Assembly: GCF_002101675.1 (NCBI RefSeq)
Contig: NZ_LQOY01000133.1
Location: 1-45,627, forward strand
Length of the DNA: 45,627 nt
Reading direction: 5' to 3'
DNA from: Mycobacterium gordonae
GTDB taxonomy: Bacteria; Actinomycetota; Actinomycetes; Mycobacteriales; Mycobacteriaceae
Shown: positions 1 through 8,674 of the stretch, piece after piece
How the letters are laid out: every line of letters starts with the position of its first letter
How positions within the stretch are numbered: the first letter of the stretch is position 1
Position numbers and translations under genes: made by a program
Notes under the pieces: model-generated
What the model saw: only the letters and a program-made list of their open reading frames with translations
The model's database searches: none
Told to the model about the DNA's origin: nothing

Positions 1-126
1 ACCGAATTCATCACCCCCACCGACGCCCGATACCGATCCGCCGCACCACCGATCTACCCGCGCATCGACATCAGCGAGGTCGAAGACGCCATCGGCATCC
101 GACTCATCGACCGCCATGTCGCCTGA
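1..126 (+). CDS. C-terminal end of an unidentified protein (5' truncated by window)
   Basis: An open frame runs from the first base to a TGA at 124-126, giving the last 41 residues of a protein that begins upstream. The tail is proline- and isoleucine-rich and ends in GIRLIDRHVA. It stops four bases before the convergent stop of the downstream SDR gene, which supports it being a real gene end. I recognise no family or motif in the visible part, so no function is proposed. Confidence 0.5.
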   Translation, partial: TEFITPTDARYRSAAPPIYPRIDISEVEDAIGIRLIDRHVA

Positions 127-130
127 GGGT

Positions 131-928
131 CTACACCATGAACGGCGCGAAGCTGCCGTCGAGCACCTGCAGGTGCCCGATCGTGCGGCCGGTCACCACG
201 CTCGGGCTCACCCGTGCGAGTTGCAGCGCCGCCTGCGCGAATTCCTCGGCGGTGCTTTCGTCGTCGAAGCCGTGGGCGTAGTAGGACAGGCCCGGCGTCA
301 TGATCGGCTTGGACGGCGCGAGGGCGTTGACCGCAATGTTGTGGTCGGCAAGGTCAAGCGCCGCACAGCCGGTGAGGTGCTCCAGCGCTGCCTTGGAGCC
401 GCCGTATCCGGGCAATCCACCGCCCAGGCGCGAGGCGATGGAGGTGATGTTGACGATCGAGCCGCCGCCGGCGGCGATCATGTCCGGGCTGACCAGCTGC
501 ATAAGTTCATACGCGGCGAAGACCGCGATCTCGAAGTGTCGCCGGTAGGCGGCCAGCGGGACACTGACGAAACCCGGGTACCGGGCCTTGTCCGCCGCGG
601 CCTTCTTGACGCGTGGCGTGCCACCCGGTCGCCCCGGCGCGGTGAACGCGGCGTTGTTGATCAAAATCTCGATGGGCCCCAAGGCATCTCGGGCTTCGTC
701 GACCAGTCGGACGATGTCGTCGTGCTCGGTGAGATCGGCCCGGATCGCCACTGCCCGTCCGCCGGTCGCCTCGATGTCCGCGACCGTCTCCCCGATGGTT
801 CCGGGCAGCCGTTCGTCCCAGACGGCCTCGGTGCGTCCGACGACGGCCACCGCCTCACCGTCGGCCGCCAGCGCCAGCGCGATCGCCCGCCCCAGACCGC
901 GACTGGCACCGGTGACGATGGCGGTCAC
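131..928 (-). CDS. Short-chain dehydrogenase/reductase
   Basis: The 265-residue protein has a classical SDR layout. The dinucleotide-binding motif TGASRGLG is at residues 6-13, the structural NNA motif is near residue 90, a serine lies in the segment NITSIAS, and the catalytic YGGSK (Tyr-x-x-x-Lys) is near residue 175. It should be a cytoplasmic NAD(P)-dependent oxidoreductase. The substrate cannot be read from sequence. The GTG start overlaps the stop of the upstream TetR gene by four bases (GTGA), so the two are translationally coupled and the regulator probably controls its own operon including this enzyme. The insertion PGRPGGTPRVKKAAADKARYP after the NNA motif resembles the longer loop of some mycobacterial SDRs. 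Confidence 0.9.
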   Translation of the reverse strand: MTAIVTGASRGLGRAIALALAADGEAVAVVGRTEAVWDERLPGTIGETVADIEATGGRAVAIRADLTEHDDIVRLVDEARDALGPIEILINNAAFTAPGRPGGTPRVKKAAADKARYPGFVSVPLAAYRRHFEIAVFAAYELMQLVSPDMIAAGGGSIVNITSIASRLGGGLPGYGGSKAALEHLTGCAALDLADHNIAVNALAPSKPIMTPGLSYYAHGFDDESTAEEFAQAALQLARVSPSVVTGRTIGHLQVLDGSFAPFMV

Positions 929-1527
929 TGGGTCACTCCGTGCACCAGGATGGCGGCGGTCTGCTGCACCCAGGTGTCGTCCAGCGTCTGGTCCGGGTAC
1001 AGCATCATGCGCAGCATCGTGGCGCCTCCGATCAATTCGATAAGCCGGTCCGGGTCGACGTCGGGGTGCGCCTCCCCGCGGTCGATCGCCTCACGCAGCC
1101 GCGTCCGCACCGCGGCGAACACCCCGGCAAAGCGCGACATCACCCGCGCGTTCAACTCGGCATCGGCGGTCATGTCGGCCACCAGCCCCGGCAACGCGGC
1201 GCGCACCACCGGAGTGGTGAACACGTCGCGGGTGGCCCCGATCATCATCCGGATGTCGGCGGCGAAGTCACCGGCCGGCGCCACCAATGCCGTCGGGGCC
1301 ACCGGGAACGCCGCCTCGTGCACCAGTTCAGCCTTGCTCGACCACCTGCGGTACAGCGCCGACTTCGTCGTTCCGGCCCGCTCAGCCACCGCGGCCAGGC
1401 TGAGATTCGAATATCCGATGTTGACAAGCAGTTCCGCGGTTGCCGCCAGGATGGCAGAGTCGATGCGTGGATCCCGCGGCCGCCCGGCGCCGGGGATCTT
1501 GTCAAGGGTTGACGGGTCTGCTTTCAT
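925..1527 (-). CDS. TetR family transcriptional regulator
   Basis: The 200-residue protein starts at ATG 1527 (MKADPSTLDK). The frame stays open upstream to 1569, but that would overlap the divergent gene's ribosome site. An N-terminal TetR helix-turn-helix spans about residues 22-68 (AILAATAELLVNIGYSNLSL, then GTTKSALYRRWSSKAELV). It is followed by a TetR_C-type ligand domain containing PALVADM and the tail DTWVQQTAAILVHGV. It is divergent from the phosphotransferase gene at 1572 across 44 bases that contain an imperfect inverted repeat. It overlaps the SDR gene by four bases. By family rule it is probably a repressor of itself, the SDR and perhaps the divergent pair. The ligand is unknown. 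Confidence 0.92.
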   Translation of the reverse strand: MKADPSTLDKIPGAGRPRDPRIDSAILAATAELLVNIGYSNLSLAAVAERAGTTKSALYRRWSSKAELVHEAAFPVAPTALVAPAGDFAADIRMMIGATRDVFTTPVVRAALPGLVADMTADAELNARVMSRFAGVFAAVRTRLREAIDRGEAHPDVDPDRLIELIGGATMLRMMLYPDQTLDDTWVQQTAAILVHGVTQ

Positions 1528-1529
1528 AA

Positions 1530-1546
1530 CGCTACCTACCGTATCG
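1530..1546. promoter_or_regulatory. Candidate TetR operator
   Basis: Between the divergent TetR and phosphotransferase genes lies CGCTAC-ctacc-GTATCG, an inverted repeat with five of six positions matching and a 5-base centre. Its location, two bases from the regulator's start codon and 25 bases from the other start, suits a TetR-type operator controlling both sides. It is a single imperfect palindrome found by eye, so the assignment is inference. Confidence 0.4.
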
Positions 1547-1571
1547 TAATTACCCCGCAAAGGAAGCACCC

Positions 1572-2690
1572 GTGGCTAATGAACCGGCTCTCGAAGATGT
1601 GGGCCGCATGCAACGCTCGAGCCGCGATACCGCCACCGTCCCGGCCCTGATATCTCAATGGTTGTCGACCAAACTCTCGGCAACGCCCGAGGTCACCGTG
1701 GAAAGCGGCGTGGACTCGACGGGCATGTCCTCGGAAACCATCATCCTGACCGCGCGCTGGGACGGGAACGAGCAGAAGCTGGTCGCCCGGGTCGCACCCA
1801 CCACCCAGGACGTTCCGGTTTTCCCGACGTATCGCCTGGACCACCAGTTCGAGGTGATCCGCCAGGTCGGTGAACTGACCGACGTGCCGGTACCGCGGGT
1901 GCGCTGGATCGAGAACACCGGGGAGGTCTTGGGGGCGCCGTTCTTTCTGATGGACTACGTCGACGGTGTGGTGCCGCCCGACGTCATGCCCTACACCTTT
2001 GGCGGCAACTGGTTCGCCGACGCACCGGCCGAGCAGCAACGCAAGCTGCAGGACGCCTCGGTCAACGTGCTGGCCTCCCTGCATTCGATTCCGAACGCCG
2101 AGAGCACTTTTGGATTTCTGACCGAAGACCTGACCGGCGAAACGGCGCTGCGCAAACACTTCGGGTGGGTCAAGTCGTGGTACGACTTCGCCGTCCCCGA
2201 CATCGGCCGATCCCCCTTGGTGGAGCGCACCTTCGGATGGCTGCAGGACAATTGGCCAACCGATGCCGACGCTCGTGAGCCGGTGCTCAACTGGGGCGAC
2301 GCCCGGGTGGGCAACGTGCTGTACCGCGATTTCGAACCGGTGGCGGTGCTGGACTGGGAGATGGTGACCCTCGGCCCACGCGAGCTCGACGTGGCCTGGA
2401 TGATATTCGCGCACAAAGTCTTCCAAGAGCTCGCCGGGCTGGCGACCCTACCCGGCCTGCCCGGGGTGATGCGCGAGGACGACGTGCGCGCCACGTATCA
2501 GAAGCTCACGGGGGTGGAGCTCAGTGACCTCAATTGGTTCTACGTGTACTCCGGTGTGATGTGGGCGTGTGTGTTCATGCGCACCGGTGCGCGGCGCGTG
2601 CATTTCGGCGAGGTCGAGAAACCCGAGGACGTGGAGACGCTGTTCTATCACGCCGGACTGATGAAACGTCTTATCGGAGAGGAAAGTTAA
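1572..2690 (+). CDS. Aminoglycoside phosphotransferase-like (APH/ACAD10-type) protein
   Basis: The 372-residue protein begins at GTG 1572 behind AAAGGAAG at 1558-1565. It has the APH kinase-like fold: an N-lobe with beta strands (ETIILTARWDGNEQKLVARV), a hinge segment APFFLMDYVDGVV, and the catalytic/metal region NWGDARVGNVLY followed by AVLDWEMVTLGPRELDVAWM. The usual His of the HxD loop is replaced (NWGD), but the Asp, Asn and the DWE metal motif are present. This subfamily is common in mycobacteria next to acyl-CoA or SDR enzymes. It is thought to phosphorylate small hydroxylated or acyl substrates rather than antibiotics. The next gene starts at the last base of its stop codon, so they form an operon. 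Confidence 0.88.
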   Translation: MANEPALEDVGRMQRSSRDTATVPALISQWLSTKLSATPEVTVESGVDSTGMSSETIILTARWDGNEQKLVARVAPTTQDVPVFPTYRLDHQFEVIRQVGELTDVPVPRVRWIENTGEVLGAPFFLMDYVDGVVPPDVMPYTFGGNWFADAPAEQQRKLQDASVNVLASLHSIPNAESTFGFLTEDLTGETALRKHFGWVKSWYDFAVPDIGRSPLVERTFGWLQDNWPTDADAREPVLNWGDARVGNVLYRDFEPVAVLDWEMVTLGPRELDVAWMIFAHKVFQELAGLATLPGLPGVMREDDVRATYQKLTGVELSDLNWFYVYSGVMWACVFMRTGARRVHFGEVEKPEDVETLFYHAGLMKRLIGEES

Positions 2691-3814
2691 TGCCGCAATC
2701 ACTCGGACCGCTCGACGAATACCCGGTACACCAGATCCCCCAACCGATCGCCTGGCCCGGCTCCTCCGACCGCAACTTCTACGACCGCTCCTACTTCAAC
2801 GCCCACGACCGCACCGGCGACATCTTCCTCATCACCGGTCTGGGCTACTACCCCAACCTCGGGGTCAAGGACGCGTTCCTGCTCGTCCGGCGTGGACAAA
2901 CCCAGACCGCGGTGCACCTTTCGGACGCCATCGACCAGGACCGGCTGAACCAGCATGTCAACGGCTACCGCGTCGAGGTCATCGAGCCACTGCGCAAACT
3001 GCGCATCGTGCTCGACGAAACCGAGGGCATCGCAGCGGATCTCACCTGGGAGGGCCTGTTCGACGTGGTCCAGGAACAGCCGCACATACTGCGGTCGGGA
3101 AACCGGGTCACGCTGAACGCCCAGCGCTTCGCCCAGCTCGGCAGCTGGAGCGGACAGCTGCACGTCGACGGCGAGGACATCACCGTCGACCCGTCGGTCT
3201 GGATCGGCAGCCGCGACCGGTCCTGGGGCATCCGCCCGATCGGTGAGCCCGAGCCGGCCGGCCGCCCGGCGGACCCGCCGTTCGAGGGCATGTGGTGGCT
3301 GTACGTGCCGATGGCCTTCGACGACTTCGCGATCGTGCTGATCATCCAGGAGGAGCCCAACGGGTTCCGCTCGCTCAACGACTGCACGCGGGTATGGCGC
3401 GACGGCAGGGTTGAGCAGCTCGGCTGGCCGCGAGTCAAGATTCATTACCGCTCGGGCACCCGGATCCCGACCGGCGCCACCATCGACGCAACGGCACCCG
3501 ACGGCACCCCGGTCCACTTCGACGTGGAGTCCAAGCTGCCGGTGCCGATCCACGTCGGTGGCGGCTACGGCGGTGACTCGGACTGGACACACGGACTATG
3601 GAAGGGCGAGAAGTTCACCGAGCGGCTCACCTACGACATGACCGATCCCGGGATCATCGCCCGCTCCGGCTTCGGCGTCATCGACCACGTCGGGCGCGCG
3701 GTGTGCCGGGACGGCGACGGCGACCCGGTCGAGGGCTGGGGCCTGTACGAGCACGGCGCGCTGGGCCGGCACGACCCGTCGGGATTCGCCGACTGGCTAA
3801 CCGTCGCGCCCTAA
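2690..3814 (+). CDS. Conserved hypothetical protein, 374 residues
   Basis: The start ATG at 2690 shares its A with the TAA of the preceding gene and has GAGAGGAAAG just upstream, so I place the start here and not at the open frame's beginning near 2534. The protein (MPQSLGPLDEYPVHQIPQPI...) is soluble and rich in Trp, Gly and Asp. It has many predicted beta strands, for example WIGSRDRSWGIRPIG, WWLYVPMAFDDFAIVLIIQEE and GLYEHGALGRHDPSGFADWL. There is no signal peptide or membrane segment. The all-beta pattern vaguely recalls lipocalin-like CrtC/hydratase folds, but I would not assign a function. Co-transcription with the APH-like kinase suggests a shared small-molecule pathway. The 3' end overlaps the convergent oxidoreductase gene by 18 bases. 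Confidence 0.85.
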   Translation: MPQSLGPLDEYPVHQIPQPIAWPGSSDRNFYDRSYFNAHDRTGDIFLITGLGYYPNLGVKDAFLLVRRGQTQTAVHLSDAIDQDRLNQHVNGYRVEVIEPLRKLRIVLDETEGIAADLTWEGLFDVVQEQPHILRSGNRVTLNAQRFAQLGSWSGQLHVDGEDITVDPSVWIGSRDRSWGIRPIGEPEPAGRPADPPFEGMWWLYVPMAFDDFAIVLIIQEEPNGFRSLNDCTRVWRDGRVEQLGWPRVKIHYRSGTRIPTGATIDATAPDGTPVHFDVESKLPVPIHVGGGYGGDSDWTHGLWKGEKFTERLTYDMTDPGIIARSGFGVIDHVGRAVCRDGDGDPVEGWGLYEHGALGRHDPSGFADWLTVAP

Positions 3815-4789
3815 CTCGTCGATGATCTCGGCCAGCGTGGACACCCCGATCGGCGCCGCCTGATACAGGAACACGGTGTCCGAGACGCCGTCGAGGCGGT
3901 CCCGGATGTGTGCGGCGATTTCCGCGGGCGTGCCGCATGCGGCGATGGTGTGCATGATCTCGTCGGTGATCAGCGAGCCCATCTCCTGCCAGCGGCCCTG
4001 TTTGGACATCGCGTTGAGCTCGGGCTGCAGGTCCTCCCAGCCGTGCGCGGCCAGCACCGGCCGATACGCCGGCGTGGACCCGTAGAACGACAGCAGCCGC
4101 CGGGTGCCCGCAATAGCCGCGTCATCGTCGGCCGAGACGATGACTTCCGGGATTATCCGGAAATCCTCGGCGCGACGACCGCTGGCCGCCAAGCCCTCCC
4201 GCACCGCCGGCATGGTGCTGCCGTGCAGGAAACGCTTCGATCCGAACGGCATCACCAGCAGACCGTCGGCGTGCTCGGCGGTGGCCCGGGTCAGCCGCGG
4301 CCCGAGCGCTCCCACGTAAATCGGTGGCGGGCCATACGGGTTCGGACCCGGATTGAACGTCGGGGTCATCAGCGTGTGCCGGTAGAACTCGCCGCGAAAG
4401 TCCAAGCGTCCGCCGGTGTTCCACGCCTCGAAGATCGCGCGCAGGGCGGCGATCAGCTCCGTCATCCGCTGCACCGGACGATCGAACTGGGCGCCGAACC
4501 GCTTCTCGATCTGCGGACGGATCTGTGTGCCCAGGCCCAGGTGGAAACGTCCACCGCTGAGCAGCTGGTGGTCGTTGGCCTGGTGCGCCAGGTGAATCGG
4601 ATTGCGGGGAAACGCAATCGCCACGTTGGTCATCAGGTCCAAACCACCCACCGTGGCGGCCAGGGTCAGCGGCGCGAACACGTCGTGCGGGCCTTCGAAG
4701 GTGGCCACGCCGCCGGCGCCGGCGTCGCGCAATTCACGCGCCCGGTCGGCCGCGTCCGTCAGACCATACAAAGCGGTGAATACCTTCAC
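3797..4789 (-). CDS. LLM-class F420-dependent oxidoreductase
   Basis: The 330-residue protein starts at GTG 4789. It shows the luciferase-like monooxygenase TIM-barrel pattern: the early segment AGAGGVATFEGPHDVFAPLTLAA, the strand LDLMTNVAIAFPRNPIHLAHQANDHQLLSGGRFHLGLGTQIRPQIEKRFG, and later GPNPYGPPPIYVGALGPRLTRATAEHADGLLV. These match the mycobacterial F420-associated subfamily in which reduced F420 replaces FMN. The substrate is unknown. It converges on the conserved hypothetical gene (18-base overlap) and diverges from the amine oxidase at 4863. A shared regulatory region of 73 bases lies between them. Confidence 0.9.
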   Translation of the reverse strand: MKVFTALYGLTDAADRARELRDAGAGGVATFEGPHDVFAPLTLAATVGGLDLMTNVAIAFPRNPIHLAHQANDHQLLSGGRFHLGLGTQIRPQIEKRFGAQFDRPVQRMTELIAALRAIFEAWNTGGRLDFRGEFYRHTLMTPTFNPGPNPYGPPPIYVGALGPRLTRATAEHADGLLVMPFGSKRFLHGSTMPAVREGLAASGRRAEDFRIIPEVIVSADDDAAIAGTRRLLSFYGSTPAYRPVLAAHGWEDLQPELNAMSKQGRWQEMGSLITDEIMHTIAACGTPAEIAAHIRDRLDGVSDTVFLYQAAPIGVSTLAEIIDELGRDG

Positions 4790-4862
4790 AGCACGCCTGC
4801 CTCAAGATTCGGCACGCGGGTAACCCTACGGAACCGGCGGCCGATGCTGTTCACTGGAGCAC

Positions 4863-6209
4863 GTGCCTCACCCACCCTGGAATGTCGACGTTGTCGTGGT
4901 GGGGGCCGGCCTCGCCGGACTCGCCGCAGCTCGGGAACTCACGCAACAGGGTCAGGACGTGCTGGTGCTGGAAGGACGCGACCGGGTGGGCGGCCGCTCG
5001 TTCAGCGGCAGCGTCGCCGGCTTGCCGATCGACCGGGGCGGCTCGTTCGTGGGCCCCACCCAGGACGCGGTGCTCAAGCTGATCAGCGAGCTCGGGCTGC
5101 CTACCGTTCCGACCTATCACGACGGCAAGAACGTGATCCACTGGCGCGGCGCGGCGCGCGCGTACAGCGGCACGATCCCCCGGCTGTCCCTGCTCGGGCT
5201 GCTCGACATCGGGCGGCTGCAGTGGCAGTTCGAGCGGATCTCGCGCACCGTTCCGATAGCGGCGCCGTGGCATGCCAAGCGCGCCCGCCAACTCGACGGC
5301 GTCTCGCTCGGCCAGTGGTTGACCATGGTGCGCGCCACCGCGTCGTCCCGGGACCTGATGGCGATCATGACCCGCGTGACTTGGGGGTGCGAGCCCGACG
5401 ACGTGTCGATGCTGCACGCGGCCCGCTATGTGCGCGCGGCCGGCGGACTCGACCGGCTGCTCGACACCGAGAACGGCGCCCAGCAGGACCTGATCCCCGG
5501 CGGCACCCAGCAGATCGCCGATCGGGCGGCGGCCGAACTCGGCGATCGCGTGGTGCTGGACGCCTGCGTGCGGCGCATCCAACGGCACGGGTCGGGGGTG
5601 ACAGTGACCTCTGATCAGGGTCAGGCCGAGGCCGGGTTCGTCATCGTGGCGATTCCGCCCGCCCACCGCGCCGGCATCCAATTCGATCCCCCGCTGCCAC
5701 CCGAGTACACCGAACTCACCCAGCATTGGCCACAGGGCCGGCTGACCAAGGCCTACGCGGCCTATGAGACGCCGTTCTGGCGGGCCAAGGGATTCTCCGG
5801 CCAAGCCCTGCTGGATAACGGACCGGTGTTCATCACCTTCGATGTCAGCCCGCACGCCGACGGCCCCGGCGTCCTGCTGGGCTTCGTCGACCCCCGCGCC
5901 TTCGACTCGCTGCCCGCCGACCTGCGCCGCCGCGACGCGCTGCGCTGCTTCGCCTCGCTCTACGGCGAGGAAGCGCTCAACCCACTCGACTACACCGACT
6001 TCCGTTGGGGCGTAGAAGAATTCGCACCCGGCGGCCCTACCGCGGCGGTGCCGCCGGGATCGTGGACCAAGTACGGCAAGGTGCTGCGTCGACCGGTCGG
6101 CCCGATTCACTGGGCGGGCACCGAGACCGCCGACGAATGGACCGGATACTTCGACGGCGCCGTCCGCTCCGGCCAACGGGCCGCCGCGGAGGTCGCCGCG
6201 CTGTTATGA
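4863..6209 (+). CDS. Flavin-dependent amine oxidase (monoamine oxidase family), cytoplasmic
   Basis: The 448-residue protein starts at GTG 4863. The N-terminal FAD-binding Rossmann motif is GAGLAGLAAARELTQQGQDVLVLEGRDRVGGRS, with the GG doublet typical of the family, followed by GGSFVGPTQ. The second nucleotide-contact strand is FVIVAIPPAHRAGIQFDPPLP. The C-terminal FAD segment is IHWAGTETADEWTGYFDGAVRSGQRAAAEV. The length is normal for bacterial MAO-like enzymes. No signal peptide is visible, so oxidation of an amine (to aldehyde, ammonia and H2O2) would be cytoplasmic. The second amine oxidase at 7294 belongs to a different, exported subgroup, so they are not recent duplicates. The last six bases overlap the convergent hydrolase gene. 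Confidence 0.92.
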   Translation: MPHPPWNVDVVVVGAGLAGLAAARELTQQGQDVLVLEGRDRVGGRSFSGSVAGLPIDRGGSFVGPTQDAVLKLISELGLPTVPTYHDGKNVIHWRGAARAYSGTIPRLSLLGLLDIGRLQWQFERISRTVPIAAPWHAKRARQLDGVSLGQWLTMVRATASSRDLMAIMTRVTWGCEPDDVSMLHAARYVRAAGGLDRLLDTENGAQQDLIPGGTQQIADRAAAELGDRVVLDACVRRIQRHGSGVTVTSDQGQAEAGFVIVAIPPAHRAGIQFDPPLPPEYTELTQHWPQGRLTKAYAAYETPFWRAKGFSGQALLDNGPVFITFDVSPHADGPGVLLGFVDPRAFDSLPADLRRRDALRCFASLYGEEALNPLDYTDFRWGVEEFAPGGPTAAVPPGSWTKYGKVLRRPVGPIHWAGTETADEWTGYFDGAVRSGQRAAAEVAALL

Positions 6210-7178
6210 GCTGATCAGCGAGACCCGGGCCTGACGGTCGATCGCCGCCTCGGCCAGTCCGCGCAACTGCCGGTTGACCTCGTCGGGCTGTTCCAGCATC
6301 GAGCAGTGCCCGCCCGGCAACTCGACCAGGTCGACGACGTTGGGCACGGTCCGGGCCAGCTTGCGGGCCTGGCTGATCGGCGTCAGCCGGTCCTGCTCGC
6401 TGCCGATGACCAGGGTCGGCACCGTCAAGCCCTCGAGATCGAGATGCCGGGAGCCGATCTCCTCGATGAGCATCCGCGCGCAGCCGCCGCGACCCATCGG
6501 CGAGGTCTGCGCGAACAGTTCATAGACCAGTTCGACCACCGCCGGGTCCGCGCCGACCCCGACGGCCATCATCGACACCAGATACCGGCTCGGAATCCGG
6601 ACCGCTCCCGGCAACGGCAACCCGCCGACGGCGCTGATCAGGGTCCGCCCGGCCACCACCCGGGCCGGCGACAGGCCGCGCGGCACCGACAACAACTTGA
6701 TCTTGCTCAGCAGGTCCCCACTGGCGGTGTTGATCAGCGCGACGGCGTCGGCGCGGCGACGCACCTTGTGGCGGTAGCGCTCCGACCAGGCCTGGATGGT
6801 CATGCCGCCCATCGAGTGGCCGGCGATCAACGCGCGCTCGTGCGGGGCCAGCGTCGCATCCAGCACGCAGTCCAGGTCGGAAGCAAGGTGTTTGAGGCTG
6901 TAACCGCCGCGCCGCGGCACGGCGCTGCGGCCGTGGCCGCGGTGGTCGAATGCGATCACGCGGTAATCGGTGGCCAGGTCGGCGATCTGATGCGACCACG
7001 CCCGGATTGCGCAGACGAATCCGTGCGTCAGGACGATCGGGTAACCCTCGGCCGGGCCGAACACCTCCGCGTGCAGTGCGGTGCCGTCGGCCGCGCGGAC
7101 CTTGACGGTGCGACTCGGCGGCAACTCGGCAGGCAGCTGCCGAACCGGTCTTTCACGGGTAGTCATCCGAGCACTCAT
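6204..7178 (-). CDS. Alpha/beta hydrolase
   Basis: I place the start at ATG 7178 (324 residues) because GGGAG lies five bases upstream. A GTG one codon earlier would be too close to it. The fold is a standard alpha/beta hydrolase: oxyanion segment LTHGFVCAIRAW, strand YRVIAFDHRGHGRS, nucleophile elbow GHSMGG, likely acid in VIGSEQDRLT, and catalytic His in LPGGHCSMLEQPDEVN. A cap region of about 90 residues lies between the nucleophile and the acid. It may act on esters, lactones or epoxides; the substrate is not evident. The head-to-tail gap to the divergent exported amine oxidase is about 115 bases. Confidence 0.9.
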   Translation of the reverse strand: MSARMTTRERPVRQLPAELPPSRTVKVRAADGTALHAEVFGPAEGYPIVLTHGFVCAIRAWSHQIADLATDYRVIAFDHRGHGRSAVPRRGGYSLKHLASDLDCVLDATLAPHERALIAGHSMGGMTIQAWSERYRHKVRRRADAVALINTASGDLLSKIKLLSVPRGLSPARVVAGRTLISAVGGLPLPGAVRIPSRYLVSMMAVGVGADPAVVELVYELFAQTSPMGRGGCARMLIEEIGSRHLDLEGLTVPTLVIGSEQDRLTPISQARKLARTVPNVVDLVELPGGHCSMLEQPDEVNRQLRGLAEAAIDRQARVSLISS

Positions 7179-7293
7179 CACCGCTCCCGCCTTGGTCGCG
7201 GCTCCGTTGCCGCCATCCAGTTGCCGGCGACTTTACCTGACCGTAATGTGCGGTCCGTCACAAACCAGAACACGATCAGATAACGGCGAAACC

Positions 7294-8661
7294 GTGCCAC
7301 AGTTATCCCGCCGGGGTTTTTTGACGGCAGCCACCCTGCTGACCGGGGCTTGTGCATCCCCTACCCGGCCGGCCCAGCCGCCCAGAACACCCACCACCAC
7401 GCCGCCGGAGACGAAGTCGGTGCTGGTGATCGGCGCCGGAATGGCCGGTCTGGCCGCCGCCCGCAGCCTCGCTGACGCTGGCTGGCCGGTGCGGGTGATC
7501 GAAGCCCGCGACCGGATCGGCGGGCGGGTGCACACCAGCCGCGACTGGGGCGTGCCGCTGGAGATGGGTGCGTCCTGGATTCACGGGACCACCAACAATC
7601 CGTTGGTGGAGTTGGCGCGGCGAGTCCACGCCGACGTCGTGCCCACCGACTACGACGACTCGTCGAAACTGGTGATCGACCCCCGGCTGCTGCCCATGAC
7701 GTTCAACCCCAAGGCCTGGCGCCGGCTGGTCTCCGAGGCCCGTGACGAGGTGACCGGCGGAACGCTGGGCGCGGCCATCACCGCCCAGGCCGACCGGGAG
7801 GAGCTCACCGACCGGGAGCGTGCCGAACTGGACTTCTACGTCACCACCGAGATCGAGGACGAGTATGCCGCCGACGCCGGCCAGCTGTCGGCCACGACGT
7901 TCGACGTGGGCAGGTTCACCGACGGGTCGCAGTCGGTGATCACCAGCGGGTACGACGCGATACCGCGGCTGCTGGCCGACGGACTTCAGATCGTACTGAG
8001 TACCCCCGTCAATTCCGTTTCGCACCAGAGTAATTCGGTAACGGTCCGCGCCGGTGACCGGACCTTCGAAGGCCCCGCGGCGATCGTCACGGTGCCGCTC
8101 GGCGTCCTCAAGGCCGCGAGCATCAGCTTCGACCCACCGCTGCCAGAGGGACATGGCCATGCGGTGAACGCGCTGGGCTTCGGCGTCCTGTCCAAGAGCT
8201 ACTTCCGATTCCAGCAGCGGACGTGGGACACCGAGAACGCATTCTATGAGTACCTGGGCTCCGAGAAAGGCTTGTGGGCGCAGTGGTTCACGCTGCCCGC
8301 CGCCGCCGGCCCGATGGTGCTGGCGTTCAACCCCGGGTCCCGCGGCCGCAGCGTAGAGTCCACGGCCCCAGCCGATTTGGTCGCCGGCGCACGGCCCATC
8401 GCCCGGCAACTTTTCGGCAGTGACGTCGTCGAGGTGCGGTCGTCGAGCTGGACCACCGATCCCTACGCGCTGGGCTCCTATTCCTACCACGCACCAGGCT
8501 CGGGCCTGGACGACCGGCGCCGGCTGCAGGAACCGATCGGCGACCGGCTCTACCTGGCCGGTGAGGCCGTCGGAGCCGACAACCCCGCCACCGTCCACGG
8601 CGCCCTGCTCAGCGGCCGCCACGCCGCCGCCGAACTCATGCAACGCCTGCCCAAACCCTGA
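7294..8661 (+). CDS. Exported flavin amine oxidase with Tat/lipoprotein signal
   Basis: The 455-residue protein starts at GTG 7294 so that the signal peptide is at the N-terminus. An in-frame ATG at 7243 is an alternative. Residues 5-25 combine a twin-arginine motif (SRRGFL) with a lipobox (LTGAC), so a Tat-exported, folded flavoprotein lipoprotein is predicted. A Pro/Thr linker follows. Then come the FAD motif VIGAGMAGLAAARSLADAGW, the substrate-side GASWIHGTTNNP typical of the polyamine-oxidase/LSD1-like branch, AAIVTVPLGVLK, and the C-terminal DRLYLAGEAVGADNPATVHGALLSGRHAA. The likely substrates are polyamines or other amines outside the membrane. It converges on the SnoaL gene, 13 bases away. 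Confidence 0.9.
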   Translation: MPQLSRRGFLTAATLLTGACASPTRPAQPPRTPTTTPPETKSVLVIGAGMAGLAAARSLADAGWPVRVIEARDRIGGRVHTSRDWGVPLEMGASWIHGTTNNPLVELARRVHADVVPTDYDDSSKLVIDPRLLPMTFNPKAWRRLVSEARDEVTGGTLGAAITAQADREELTDRERAELDFYVTTEIEDEYAADAGQLSATTFDVGRFTDGSQSVITSGYDAIPRLLADGLQIVLSTPVNSVSHQSNSVTVRAGDRTFEGPAAIVTVPLGVLKAASISFDPPLPEGHGHAVNALGFGVLSKSYFRFQQRTWDTENAFYEYLGSEKGLWAQWFTLPAAAGPMVLAFNPGSRGRSVESTAPADLVAGARPIARQLFGSDVVEVRSSSWTTDPYALGSYSYHAPGSGLDDRRRLQEPIGDRLYLAGEAVGADNPATVHGALLSGRHAAAELMQRLPKP

Positions 8662-8674
8662 CCGCGGTTGTGGC

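Noticed and set aside
116..1549. Long plus-strand open frame opposite the SDR and TetR genes
   Set aside because: Its protein is Arg/Gly-rich without any motif and it is antisense to two genes with clear families. It is a high-GC shadow frame.
4863..8661. Two flavin amine oxidases as a tandem duplication
   Set aside because: They share only the FAD motifs. One is cytoplasmic, the other exported with a different substrate-side motif, so they are distinct subgroups.
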